From the NCBI GenBank assembly GCA_025506515.1, contig CM046442.1:65798438-65862437 (forward strand): 64,000 nt of DNA. Direction: 5' to 3'. Made by a program: the position numbers and the translations under genes. The notes beneath the pieces are model-generated. The model did not search any database, was not told where the DNA came from, and worked only from the letters and a program-made list of their open reading frames with translations. Shown piece after piece: positions 20,907-32,987 of this stretch. The DNA comes from Flaveria trinervia (lineage: Eukaryota; Streptophyta; Magnoliopsida; Asterales; Asteraceae). Within the stretch, counting starts at the first letter, position 1, and each line of letters begins with the position of its first letter.

Positions 20907-21657
20907 TGATGTGCTTCAAATTATACATATAAAACATATCAATTGCACATCAATTATTCTATAAACTCTTACTGAAAATGATAATTTAATACGTAAGTCA
21001 TTCATATTGTGTTTTCAGGCTTGGAAAAGACCAAGATGAACAAAAGGAGCAAAAATAAGAAGAAAATGAAGGAAACCAAATTTCGGAATTCGAGTATGGG
21101 GTCGTGCTTCATGAGGCACACCCCCATGCCCAGCCTGAAACACACCCCCATGCTTAAATCAACACACCCCGTGCTTAAATCAACACACCCCCGTGTTTGT
21201 TGGTCCGACAAGACAAAAAGAACGGTTCCCCAACCCGAGGCACGGGGGCGTGCCCCAGGAGGCACGGGGTCGTGCCCCACCACAAACACTGGTCGTGCCC
21301 ATTGAACACGGGGCGTGCCTGACAACCTCTGAGCGTACAAGCCGACCAACTTTTACGTACATTGTCTTAGCACGAGGTCGTGCCTTTTAGGCACGGGGCC
21401 GTGTTTAAACACTCTAGAAAGCCTATAAATAGGACTTCATTTGCAACTTGAAGATAAGCTTTTGGGAGGTGAAGTGCTGGTGTTCCCTCTCGGGAGCCCA
21501 GCCTTTGGAGGTCCTTAGAAGGTTTTGGAGGTTCATTCGACACTTAGAAGAAGCTTGGGATCGTTTAACATCATCCATAATGGATCACCGGTTTGATTGT
21601 TCTAATTTACCGATGATTTCGTTACTATCTTTTATCTTTGTTGTTATGTTCAAGCTC
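20907..21657 (+). repeat. 3' LTR of element T, left part
   Basis: Starts TGATGTGCTTCAAATT and follows the 5' LTR with scattered changes through the palindromic array (21098-21408) and the TATA box (CTATAAATA, 21422). It is interrupted after AGCTC at 21657 by C3. The remainder stands at 50046-50992. Compared with the 5' LTR it has an extra copy of about 20 bases near 21165-21185. Confidence 0.9.
21653..21657. repeat. target-site duplication of C3, left copy (AGCTC)
   Basis: AGCTC just before TGAAAGGATC of C3; the same five bases follow C3 at 50041-50045. In the uninterrupted T 5' LTR the site reads CAAGCTCCTTGTGAGC near 6644, which confirms the insertion point. Confidence 0.92.
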
Positions 21658-22345
21658 TGAAAGGATCGGGATCTAGTTGATCAACTAGATTAAGATTTGC
21701 AGCGGAATAGAACAAGATTAGATGAAATTTAAGCAAGAATAATATGAATATTCAATCAAACAGTGATGGTTATAAAAAAAGAAAGTTTTCTGCAAAGAGA
21801 ATGTTTTCATTCATGCACATGCTTCAGGTTACAAGGAAATTAGGTCAACATTCATTTTATAAAGGAATATGACATTTGCTGACGTCACTTGATAGTGACA
21901 GCTAACTGATTTATACAAACAACTGAAAGTAAACTAAACTACTGAAGATGTCCACAACAACTAAGGACACCTTCACAAAAAACTAAGTACAAGCTAACAT
22001 TACAACTACTGAAGTTATAACATCTGAAGTGTAAGAACTGCAGATGTTTTACATAATATAAAACTACTGATTACAAACTACTAAAAAGTAAACCATCATA
22101 ACTACTGAAGAGAACTACTTCAGCTGTTGTGACAACTTCTGAGAACTTGGTCTTCAGACTTTGTCTTCAGCAGTTGTTTTCAGACTTTGTCTTCAGCTGT
22201 TGTCTTCAACTTTGTCTTCAGACTTTGTCTTCAGCTGTTGTCTTCAGACTTTGTCTTCAGACTTTGTAGACCACTTTAGTTGTTATGATGTCTGTGAGAC
22301 TTAAAGGTTTTTCTGATCTGTCTCATTGGTTCTTTTGGTCCAACA
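21658..22345 (-). repeat. 3' LTR of C3
   Basis: 688 bp, TGAAAGGATC to GGTCCAACA on the plus strand. It pairs with the interrupted 5' LTR (32901-32987 joined to 49417-50040, about 711 bp). Like the C2 LTR it is rich in CTTCAGACTTTGT and CAGCTGTTGT repeats, here as a nearly tandem block at 22150-22270. A TTTATAAAGGAATATG block near 21857 corresponds to the TATA region. Confidence 0.9.
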
Positions 22346-22359
22346 AACTCCCCTGAACC
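22346..22359 (-). other. polypurine tract of C3
   Basis: GGTTCAGGGGAGTT on the element strand, touching the 3' LTR; one G shorter than in C2. Between it and the eORF stop at 22548 is about 190 bp of 3' untranslated sequence. Confidence 0.82.
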
Positions 22360-22547
22360 AATGAAGCCAAAACCTTTAAGATTATTGAAGACCCACTTAT
22401 TGGCAGAAACATTTTCTGGATCAGCTCAGAAATCTCCAAATTAAGCTCAGGCCAGGGAAGAGGTTTCAGAAAGTTTGATTGGCTAAGGATGAATGAGAAC
22501 TCTGTCTTGGGGAATTGGACACAAAGTTGTTACCCCATCCATGAGAC

Positions 22548-25500
22548 CTACTTCCCAATGATGAGTCTGTAAGACTCTCTAACATAAGCCTCAAGGAATA
22601 CAACTTGTTCTTCCATTGTGAGTTCTTCAGCTTCACTTTCAAAGAAGAACTTAGGCCTATAGTACTCTGATAAGTACTTAACATTCTTTCCATTCTTTAG
22701 CTCCACAGTAGTTGTTTCTCTGTATGCAAACTCATCAGGATGAGTACCTTCAAGTAACAACTGGAGCTCATTTCTTCTTATTTCTTCAAGCTTCTTGTAG
22801 ATCAACCCCTTCTTCACCATTTTGTTTTCTACTAAAGTTTGTGGAGTCATCTTAGACTTGTAAGCTCTCTTGAAGTCATCAAGGATTTCCCAGGGTGACA
22901 CTACAATGGCCAACATTATCACAGCATCTACAATCTTATTTACTTGGCCATTGTATCTACTTGGAATCTTCTTTTTATGAATTCTGTCACTTACTCTGGG
23001 GTCAGGCCAAATTCTCACTCTCTCTTTCTGATATTGAAATGTGAATCTGAGAGCATACAACCTCTGAGCATGTCTCTTCATAGCTTGTATGGATGAAGAC
23101 TTAGGAAACTCTTTATCAACCATCCTTAATAGCTGGTCATCATGTTGTTTATGATGTTCTTCTTCTTCAAGTTTGACTTTTACCATTTGCCTTTCAATGT
23201 CAGGTGTGATTGTTGTTGGTTGACTCCTGGGCTCAGGCATCTTTATTTTAAGAATAGCAGAGTTTGGCAGACTATCATCCTTATCATCATCATCATCTTC
23301 TTCTTCTATCCTCAACACCCTTCTCTTCCTCTTGGGTGCATCATTGGTAGTGGTTTGAGTAGGTTTCTTGGGTAAAGGAGTTGGTTTTAAGGGTTGTGAA
23401 GTTGGTTGTTTTCGTGTGGGAGATTGTACAGGCTGCTCTAGCATCTTGGTTGTGAGTGAAGCTTTGGATAACTTTACCATATCAGACCTTTTCCCAGCAC
23501 CAGCTTCATCAAGTGCTTCTATGATCAATCCTTTTTTGAATACTTCAGAAGAACAGATTCTGGTGGGTATCTCCAAAATACTGTCTCTGGACCATGACTT
23601 CACTTCAGTGATTGATCTTCCCAATGGTTTGATATGAATCTTGTCATAGCTTCCAGCCTTTCCCTTTCTTTCTCACTCTAACTTGCCCATCTATGTTCAA
23701 TCTCTTGAATCTCTAGCCTTCTAATTTCAGAGTGAAGTTTGGCTGTGTCAAAACCTTGTCTGAAGAGTTGATCAATGATCATATCCATAGATCTGCTATG
23801 TTGCTCATCAGCTTCTTTGATCAGTTCTTCTAACTTTTTCTCACCTTCAGTCTGTTCAGCACTCTTCTTTCTCTTGTAGGTGATCATCTCTTTTTCTTTC
23901 TTCTCTTTTTCTTTTTCATCTCAACTCTCTTCTTTGTCTGCTTTCACTGACTTAGACTCCCCCTTTTTGGTTGCATTGGGTTCAGGGGTTTGAATGTCAG
24001 AAAGTCTCTTAGAAACAACAACATCAACTAAGGTTTGAAGATTTAGGAAAGCCTCCCGTCAATGGCTTGATGCATAATGTTAGTGATGATGGAAGTGATG
24101 AGAAGTAAGGAGGATTGAAAGGCGGCAACCATTTGCTCAAAGGGGTTCTGCCTTGAGAAATGGTGCCTCAATCAGAGGCTGGTGGCATAGTTATTGGGAG
24201 TGGCTCAGTGTTTGGGAGAGCTTCAGAAGAAGCTGCCATCTATGGGTGAATTTGGGCAGATAGACTTGATTTGTGTGACATTTTGGCAAGCAGTTCTTGT
24301 AGTATGCATACCTCAGTCTCAAGAATGGTGTTGTGGGCTAGAACATCAAAGAAAAAGCCCAAGTCATCATCATTCTTTGCTGAATCATCTGACATCCTAA
24401 TTGAATCAGGATGAACATGTGCTGAGTGTAGATCAGTATTCACATGTGCCCCTGTTTCTTGGAACTGGGGACTTCCTGCCTCAGGATTATGTCCTTCATT
24501 GGCAGTTGCCTCTGGTGAGTCTTAGAAATGATACACCTTCATCCTGGTCATGTGCTGAATCAGGAGAGGGGGCAACCTCACCAGATGTTTGAATCCCCTC
24601 CTCTACACAGGGAGATTGAACTCTGTAATCCCTGTGCTATGGGTTATCAGCCACATTATAATCCTCTCCCTCAATTGTTGAGGTTTTCCCAATGGTAATA
24701 GGTTTTTGGGGAGGGTTAGAGGAATGTAGTTGAGTCAGCACTTGTGCAATAACCACAGTTGGGCTTGTAGGGGTGGCTTCAGTGGGAGATAAGGATGAAG
24801 AAGATTGCACCTGGGGTGAATGGTGCTCTTCAATGGCAATGTTCTCAAGCGAGGGAGATTCCAGTAATGTGGTTTCCCTTTTTTGGTTGCATCAGGATCC
24901 TGTTGAGAGGATACCTGAGCGGTTTCAACTGGTAGAGTCATGGAAACTACACGGGGGGATTACTACCCGTAGTTTCATCCTGCCTTTGTGTTGCAGGGGC
25001 ATCATCAGGGGATTCAAATCCCTGAGTAGCCTTTTTGGTTTGTTTGGATAGTGGTTTAGAGGGGACTTTGGATCTGGAGGATGAGGCTGTGGGTTCCTTC
25101 TGCTTGGGTTTTAGCAGTTTGGCAGCCTCTTTGAGTTGTGGGTCAGAGTTGAGCCTAGAGTATACCTCAGGTAAAACTACCACAGCAGGGACTCCAAGGC
25201 CAACAGGGCCATCAGATTTTAATTGATTGATGATTATGGCCATAAGAAACCTTAGATATAATATCCATATGTTAGCCATAGGTTTCATTTCCAGATCTTT
25301 TAATTCCAAAAATATAATTTCAAAAAAATTTAAGCTTTGGCGTTCAAGGATAGAATACAATACCTGCTGCCACTTGGATGACATTTGATCCCATGAAGAG
25401 GATTTGGGGGCAAGGCAGACATTGATCATATGAAAGATTAGGCGTTCAGCATCATGGAAGTGCTTCTTCAGAATGGTGGTAGCACTTAGGTCGCCCTCAT

Positions 25501-25836
25501 ACCCATGGTTGATGAATGATAGATCAGTGATGCCCTCGGTATTTGGTGACGAAGGTGGAATCATTCAGATCTAGGGTTTGGCGAATGATAGCAGGAGTGA
25601 CAACCACCTTCTTCTGGTTTACAAATGACTGGAGAGTGATCGCGACATCATTCTCACCAGTATGGACAGTGACATTTGTCCAGAATTGGCGAAGGGTATC
25701 GGGATAGATGGTTGGATTCAGAAGAAAAGCAGTTTGATACGGGGAATCAACCATCAGATCAATGGCAGCATCAAACTTAGTCCAAAAGGCCGATTTTGTG
25801 AAGTAGGCAACACAGTTGTCGTGGTTTGATTTGCAT
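22548..25836 (-). pseudogene. eORF of C3, C-terminal part still open
   Basis: The start is the ATG at 25836 (MQIKP), with a frameshift shortly after. The N-terminal domain has DNCVAYFTKSAFWTKFD and LRQFWTNVTVH (25800-25600), matching C2. The middle (25564-24947) and a Ser/Pro-rich linker with heptad-like LETEVCILQELL follow. From 23624 to 22548 a single frame of 358 residues holds a charged linker with a DDDDDKDD run, a Lys/Glu region, and the domain with VVSPWEILDDFKRAYKSKM and EEQVVFLEAYVRESY. This C-terminal domain matches C2 closely, so the family once coded for one protein of roughly 1,050 residues. Function is unknown. Its place after pol fits the extra ORF of SIRE-lineage copia elements. 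Confidence 0.72.
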
Positions 25837-26500
25837 GGTCGCCGTTAATGGAATATGAACGTTCGGAAAATGACTTATGAAAAGTTTGAAGTTAGGGTTA
25901 GGTATTTATAGGTTATGAAATGGCTGAAAGAAAACAACTGAAAGTTTGGTGTTAGTCATTAGCTGTTAGAAAACGACTGAAGACATGGTTTTAACTTTTA
26001 GATGTTGTAAACAACTCAAGACTTGGTGTTAGTCATCAGTAGTTTGGAACTACTGAAGACTTGGTTTTGGCTTTAGTGTTTTGAAATGAAACAGCAGTTG
26101 TTTGAAGCAATTGAAGAGTAAAATTGCTCATCAGTTGTTGTCGTCAATTCACAGATCTCAATTGTTTCATTGACCTTAACACTTACTCAGCAGACTATCT
26201 GATTTTCAGTTGTTTCATTGGTCATTAGTACTTATCTGTTAAAACAGACATCAGTAGTTGTAACCACATCAGTAGTTGTAACTACAACAGTACTTTCAAC
26301 AAATAAGTACTTCAGTACTTTTAAGTAATTTAGTCTTCAGTAGTTATGAATACTACTAAAGATAAAATAACTTATCAGTACTTATTTTTGACAGCTGTAT
26401 ACTAATGCTCATCAGTACTTGTGAACTGAGATCATCAGTAGTTGTCAAATCATTCAAGCAGTAGCATACCAAGCCTTAGCACTAGATTTTGGAAAGTCGC
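25837..26500 (-). repeat. pol-eORF spacer of C3, self-complementary word array
   Basis: Non-coding. Like the C2 spacer it is built from CAGTAGTT/AACTACTG, CAGTTGTT/AACAACTG and AGTACTT/AAGTACT words, for example TCAGTAGTTTGGAACTACTG at 26036 and several CAGTACTT. It lies at the same place in the element and has the same vocabulary as C2, with arms partly degraded. Confidence 0.78.
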
Positions 26501-28376
26501 ACGTCCAAAGGCTTAGTAAATATATCTGCAAGCTCATCAGCACTAGGAACAAACATTGGATCAATCAGACCTTTTTCATAACAATTCTGATAAAATGATG
26601 TCTGATCTCAATATGTTTGGTCCTAGAATGCTGGACAGGTTTTAACAATAAAAGAGCTGAAGCACTGTCCATCAATAAAGGAGTCTTAGTCTCTGTAATG
26701 TCATAATCCAGTAATTGATTCTGAAGCCAGAGTATCTGAGATGTACAACTTGCAGCAGCAATGTACTCTGCTTCAGCAGTGGATGTAGCAACTGCAGTTT
26801 GTTTCTTACTCTGCCAAGAATCTAAACAATTGCCTAGAAATTGGCATCCACCAGATGTTGATTTTCTGGTTAATTTACACCCTGCATAGTCACTATCAGA
26901 GAAAGCAACTAATTTGAAAGAGTGTCCAGTGGAATACCAAAGTCCTAGAGATTGACTTCCTTGCAAATATCTAAAGATCCTTTTAGGTGCAGCCTAAAAT
27001 CTAGCACAGACACAAGTTGCAAACATAATGTCTCGTCTAGAAGCTGTAAGGTACATCAAGGAACCAATCATACATCTGTAAAGAGTTTCATCAACTGCTT
27101 TACCTTTCTGATCAGCATCCAGTTGTGTGGTGCTGCACATGGGAGTAGAACAAGGCTTACAATATTGTAAATCAAACTTTTTCAACAAATCCTTTGTATA
27201 TTTGGACTGATGAATGAAAGTTCCATCATCCATTTATTTGATTTGCAAACCCAGAAAGAACTGTAATTCTCCCATGGCACTCATTTCAAACTTTTGTTGC
27301 ATCAACTAAGTAAAGGCATCACACAAATGTGAATCAGAGGATGCAAAAATAATATCATCTACATAAATTTGAACAAGGAGCTTATGCATGCCTACTTTCT
27401 TAATGAACAAAGTTTTATCTATGGAGCCTCTAGTGAAATTATTTTGAAGAAGAAAGTTAGACAGTGTTTCATACCAGGCTCTGGGAGCTTGTTTTAACCC
27501 ATAAAGAGCCTTATCAAGCTTATACACCCAATCTAGATGTTTATGATCTTCAAAACTTCATGGTTGACACATATAAACTTCTTATTTTATTTTACCATAT
27601 AAGAATGCACTTTTGACATCCATTTGAAAAACTTTAAGATTATGGAAAGTAGCATAAGCTAAGAACAATCTGATTGCCTCCAGTATGGCTACATGGGCAA
27701 AGGTTTCATCATAATCAATACCTTCTTCTTGTGAAAACCCCTGTACAACCAGTCTGGCCTTGTTCTTGACAATTTGACCTTTTTCATCAGTTTTATTCCT
27801 AAACACCCATTTAGTGCTTATCGCACCCTTACCTTGGGGTAGAGGAACCAGTTCCCACAATTGCTACTTTTGAAACTGAAGAAGCTCAAGTTGCATGGCT
27901 TCAACCCATCCATTGTCTCTTAATGCAATATGATAGTTCTTTGGCTCTTGCTGACTGATGAAGAGAGCATAAAAGCAGAAATTGCACAATTGACTTCTAG
28001 TTGAGACCCCAGCATTGATGTCACCAATGATCTGAGACATGGGGTGATTCTTCAGTTCTTGGTACTCAATAGATCTGTGCAAGTGTTTGTAGGTGATTCA
28101 GCAGCAACAGATGTTGATCCAGACTCTTGAAACCTAGAATGAGATGGCAATTCAAATGAAGTAGAGGAATCAGAGATCTCATCAGCATTTGTTGTGGATG
28201 GAACTGCTGAAGCTACAGGAACATCAAGGTTAGTAGACTTAGGCAGGTGATCACTAAACCTTGCATTTGTATCACCAGATGAATGACTAGTTGCAGGAGA
28301 TGATAGATTCACAGAATCTGCAACAGCTGGAGGCTGATAAGAAACATATTGCAGTATGTCCAAATCAAAGAACTCC
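26501..28376 (-). pseudogene. RT and RNase H of C3 with upstream linker
   Basis: Order on the minus strand: linker with HPMSQIIGDINAGVSTRSQL (28082-27864), RT start MWELVPLPQGKGAI and KWVFRNK (27860), VFQMDVKSAFLYG with a palm Asp, YGLKQAPRAWYE (27500), and LLVQIYVDDIIFAS with the catalytic YVDD near 27370. RNase H follows with FSDSDYAGC, STAEAEYIA and LLMDSASAL, its acidic residues. TAA and TGA stops near 27560-27585, another stop near 27305, one near 27233 and a frameshift near 26970 break it. RT makes DNA from the element RNA inside the particle, and RNase H removes the RNA. All catalytic motifs can be seen even though the frame is dead. Confidence 0.88.
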
Positions 28377-29215
28377 GCAGGGTTTTATGGGATTTTCTCC
28401 TTTGGAGATTCATTAAACTTTACATGCAAGGTTTCTTCAACTATCTTCATTTTGCAATTAAAAACTATGTATGTCTTGCAAGTAGATGAATACCCAACAA
28501 AGTACCTTGCATCCACCTTTGATTCAAACTTCTAAAGTGGATCCTTTGTGTTAAGAATATAACAGGGACACCCAAATGCTCTAAAGAGGGAAATCAGAGG
28601 GGCCAAATGATGTAACACTTCATAAGGAATCTTCATCAATCTCTGATTTACTAACACTCTATTTTGCACATAGCAAGCTGTGTTGACAGCTTCAGCCCAA
28701 AAAGTTAGTGGCAAACTAGAATCAGCCAACATTGACCTTGCGGCTTCAATAAGGGTCCTTTTCTTTCTCTCCACCACCCCATTTTGTTCAGGAGTTCTTG
28801 GAATGCTATACTGCCTCTTGATTCCCTTAGATAAATAGAATTCATCAAGTGTGTGTTTCTAAATTTTGTGCTATTATCACTCCTCACACACTTGACTAAA
28901 AGGAGTACTGCTTTTCCACATGCAACACAAAGTAGATAATGATTTGACTAGCCTCATCTTTTGAATGTAAGAAAAAGGTCCATACAAATCTGGAATAATC
29001 ACATAATTACCAGACAGTATTTTTTCTTTGCCATGCTCATCACTCTTACTGGACCAAAAAGATCCATATACAGTAATTGCAAGCAGGCATTGGACTTTGG
29101 TTCTTCTATTGAAGGGAATGATACTTTGTGTTGCTTTCCTTTTAAACAAGCAGAACAGTTGTCATCACATTTGAACTCCTTTAATGGCAGACCTCTCACT
29201 AAACCTGATGGATAA
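28377..29215 (-). pseudogene. integrase of C3
   Basis: Starts with the zinc-binding CDDNCSACLKGKQHK and continues to LLYMDLFGPVRVMSMAKKKYC with the first Asp (29199-28999). The second-Asp block reads MRSDNSTKF near 28880, so the usual Asn-Gly after Asp is changed to Asn-Ser. MVERKKRTLIEAARSML at about 28777 holds the Glu. Frameshifts lie near 28990, 28880 and 28780. Identity with the C2 integrase is high throughout. Confidence 0.86.
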
Positions 29216-29221
29216 GCTGGT

Positions 29222-29713
29222 TCATGTTTTTAGATTCACATGACCAAGCCTTCTGTGCCATAGTTTAGATTCCTGAGAGAGGCCTTGGAGAACAGACATG
29301 GATGGCTTTAGATCAATTTTCTTTGATAAGTCTAAGGCATATACTCTTCCAATCCTGTTGGCCTTCAGAAGAGTATATTCATCCAATATCTTGTCAATCA
29401 TTCTCAAAACATTGGAAGACAGAATCAGACAGTTCTGACTGGTGAAAAGTGCAACATGCCCTTTATCACACATTTGACTGACACTTAACAAGTTGTACTT
29501 GAGATTCTCCACATGGTTAACATCATCAAATCTTATCTCACCATTTGACACGAAGCCTTTGCTGATGATGTAACCCTTAGCATCATTACCAAAGATACAA
29601 ATCTTTTTTTCCTTGAGAGTAGTCATGAAGAAGAGAACTGCTCCCTGTCATATGCATAGATCCTCCACTGTCCACATACCAGATGCTTCTATGGCATGCT
29701 GAAGAACCCTGCA
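29222..29713 (-). pseudogene. protease and pre-integrase region of C3
   Basis: MQGSSACHRSIWYVDSGG begins at an ATG near 29714 and holds the Asp-Ser-Gly active site. A frameshift near 29630 separates it from a 134-residue stretch (29626-29222) with VENLKYNLLSVSQMCDKGH and LWHRRLGHVNLKT. The ATG overlaps ATGCAGGG, where C2 has TTGCAGGG. So in this copy pol has its own start codon one base out of frame with gag. Confidence 0.82.
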
Positions 29714-29735
29714 TTTGTCATAACAAACTAGTTAG
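29709..29735 (-). promoter_or_regulatory. gag stop with splice-acceptor-like motif, C3
   Basis: Element strand: gag ends in GWVSKAN and TAG within CTAACTAG, and AAATGCAG/GG follows 19 bases later. The layout matches C2 and C4, but the T-rich tract is interrupted by GACAAA, so the acceptor is weaker here. Confidence 0.35.
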
Positions 29736-32672
29736 CTTTTGAGACCCAACCATTTGTTTTGGGTCTATTCTCATCAATAGATTTTATACTAACTGATTTG
29801 TCATGATTAACAGCCTTTGAAGGTGGAGATGGTGCTGAAAAGGATTCCTTTGATTTTGGCTTAGTTTTCCTTTTCAGTGGTTTAATACTAGGTACATCTA
29901 TCTGGTTAACTCTCCCTAACAATGTTAACCATCATAACAAGTTGTGTCTGATTTGTTGTTAAAGCCTTCAGTTCAGCAGACACATTAGTGCTTGTTTTTG
30001 ATTGGTTCCTGTGACTCACCATGTCCTCCTTTTTGAAAGACACAGACTTAGTTTGGTGTTTTGATATTCCATGAGGAATATTTTCAGCTATTTTATGATA
30101 AACCCCTTCCTTCTTTTTAGATTTTTGTAAGAACTTTGGTTATGAGATTGAGATGATTGTGGCACAAACTTGGTTTCAAATTCATCTTTCATTTTATTAA
30201 TTTTCTCTTTAATGATTTTATCTTTGTTAAATTTGGAACCCTTTCTGTGCCAACATTCATGAGTGAGATGATTGAATAGACCATATATTTCACATGGCTT
30301 TTTCTTCATCTTCTGTTGTTCAACTACTGAAGAAGATGAAACTACTAAAGGTGTGTTCTTCAGCACTTTCTTCCTCTCAGTACTTATGTTAAGTACTGAA
30401 GGATTTGTAACAACTGAAGATTTGTTCTTCAGAAGTTTTCTATCAGTACTTTTGGATTTCCTGATAGACTCTTCAGCAGTTGTCCAACCATGTTGTTTTA
30501 TTTGGTTTGAAATGCTCTTCAGGTGTTGTTACTTTCCCTTTAGTACTTTGAATACTTTGTGACACAACACCTGAAGTGCTCAACTTTTCTTTGATCATGT
30601 GTTTATCAGCAGTGAGACCATCAACAGGATGATTAGCTGAGGTACTAATACTGACCTCATCCTTTGATTTTGGATTATCACTTGAGGATGATACACATGA
30701 TGATGTTGTTTGGGAATTGCTTTCACCTTCAAATTTTACTTCTATCTTGGGAGTAAAATCTGTAGGAGGTACAGTGTGATTATACCCAATCCCAAACTTC
30801 ACATTTGAAGCTGTTTGCTTGTTGAGAAGCATTTCAAACCCCTTGCAAGATGTTACCCAGCGTTCACACTCTACTTGAGTAGCTGTAAATAAGTGTTTCT
30901 TTGAGATTCTTATGATTCTCTAAAATGACCTCTACCTTTGCCTTTTCATCAGTGATTTGGCATTTTAATTTGTAAATCTCATCATCTTTTTCCTTTAAGA
31001 CAGACTCAAACTCACTTTTCTTTTGGAAATCACTTTCTCTAGGTCAAGATTTTGATTAATTAAAGCTACATTTGCTTCTCTAATTGAGACAAAAGCAACT
31101 ATGCATGACTCAGAACAGAACTTGGCCTTAGCCTTAGAAGATACCTATGGTACCTGTGATGATGAAGCATTTGAGAATGAACCATCAGTAGACTCTAGGG
31201 CCATAAGAGCAAGATTTCCAAAAGGATTTTCACCACCATGTTGACAAGCACCAAAAAACACTTGTTCAGAATAACCAAAAAGATCATCTGGTAAGCTACT
31301 CCAGTCAACAACTCCAGGTGTGAAAAAGCTTTGATGTGATTAAGATTGAGATTGTTGATTTGATTGAGATGGTTAGGCTCAGGTAGGACATGTGATTGTT
31401 GAGCTATGGGTACAAGAACCTGACTGGATTGAGGCATGTAAAAACAAGGATAAGGATATGGCATTTGACCTTGAGGGACAACATATGCAGGAGATGATTG
31501 AATTTGTGAATGATGACCTGTAGAGTGAATGTTGCCCTTTGTTTTGTGAGCTATTGCATGGAAAGGTCACAAAGGGTGCAGAAGAGTTAGATCCATATGA
31601 TCTACACTCTCTTGCAAAATGTCCAAGTCTATGGCACTTGTGACACCTCAACTTGCTCTTGTCAAAACCAACTTTGGTTTTTCCAGAGAGACCAGGAAAT
31701 TTTCTACCTGTCCTTTTGTAAAAATTTTGAGATCTAATATTGATTAATGCCATTTGGCTCAAAATATCCATCTCTTCTAGATCATCATCAGCAATTCCTT
31801 TCAAATCATCCATCAAAAAGCACAAATTATCACTACTACACCCTGAATTACTATCAACACCAACAAAAGCAGGATCTCCACTGTTTGAAGAGAAATCTAT
31901 ATGCTCATCATAAGAACTTTCTGATGCAGCATATTCTGACTCATGACTGACCAGAGCAGTATTCCCTCGTACAAAATCATCGGTGAGCTTCCCAGATGAA
32001 GCCAGTTTCCTTTTCTGTACTATCTCTCTTTCAAGTGTTAATAGTTTCCCATGAAGTTGGGTGAGAGATAGATTGTCCAGATTTGCACTGGAGCATAGGA
32101 CACTAGTATATGTGTCCCATCTCTCAGGCAGGGATCTGAGGAATCTGTTGTTCATCTGACTGTTTGTATATTCATGTTTAACCATTTTCAGCTCAGATAT
32201 CAAACAGGAAAATCGCTCAAACTGTTGAGTCAGTTACTCACCCTTTCTATGATAGAATGTCTCATATTGTTGGGCAATGATCTCTCTATTGTTTGCCAAG
32301 ACCTCATCAGTTCCTCCAAATTGTTCTTTCAGAGCAACCCAGAGGTCATGAGTAGTTTCATGATGCATAAGTCCAGAATAGATTTCATTAGGCAGTGCCA
32401 TGGCCAGAATTCCATGGGCTTTAGCATCAATTTCAAACAGTTTCAGATCTTCATCTGAGTATTGCTCTTTCTTCTTCGGAACCATCTCATTGGTTTCGGA
32501 TTACTCACCATAGGCTTATATGGTCCATGAACCACAGATTTCCAACAACCTGAACTGTTGACAGACAAGTATGGAGCATTCGGCGTTGCCATATTTTATA
32601 CTCACTCCTAACAAGCATCGGAGGCTTTGTTGAGGAGCCAGTATTGTGAGGATCATTGATTGATGTAGCCAT
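29728..32672 (-). pseudogene. gag of C3, long, two zinc knuckles
   Basis: The start is the ATG at 32672 (MATSINDPHN). The capsid-like domain spans 32672-32234 with SEYKIWQRRML and LWVALKEQFGG. The frame from 32203 to 31379 is open for 274 residues and contains FLRSLPERWDTY and an intact first knuckle, CHKCHRLGHFAREC, near 31620. A linker with Pro/Gln runs follows. The second knuckle at about 30295-30255 reads CEIYGLFNHLTHEC: its second Cys has become Tyr, so it should not bind zinc properly. The C-terminus is at 29728. Frameshifts near 32560, 32225 and 31400 break the frame. Confidence 0.85.
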
Positions 32673-32886
32673 TTTCACCAATTCAAACAGGTTCAATGAG
32701 ATTTTAATAGATCTAGCTCAAAAACTCAACAACATAGTTTGAAACAAGACGAATCTCAAATTAATTCACCAAAGCAACAGAAAATCACTCTATAACCAAT
32801 TGTTGCAAATTTGCTAATTCGATCAAACTTAGATATCAAAAGAGAAGTTTCAATGATCAATTGTTAAATCGATCAATGACTAACTA

Positions 32887-32898
32887 GCTCTAATACCA
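32887..32898 (-). other. primer-binding site of C3 (initiator-Met type)
   Basis: TGGTATTAGAGC on the element strand, two bases inside the 5' LTR. One base differs from the tRNA-iMet complement TGGTATCAGAGC. Confidence 0.85.
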
Positions 32899-32900
32899 TT

Positions 32901-32987
32901 TGAAAGGATCGAGATCTAGTTTGATCAATTAGATTAAGATTTGCAGCAGAATAGAACAAGAATTAGACGAAATTTAAGCAAGAATAA
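32901..32987 (-). repeat. 5' LTR of C3, inner fragment
   Basis: 87 bases starting TGAAAGGATC that match 21658-21745. They are cut off after AAGAATAA by the start of C4. The LTR resumes at 49417 with ATAATATGAATATTC; the uninterrupted 3' LTR reads AAGAATAATATGAATATTC, which fixes the insertion point. Confidence 0.9.
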
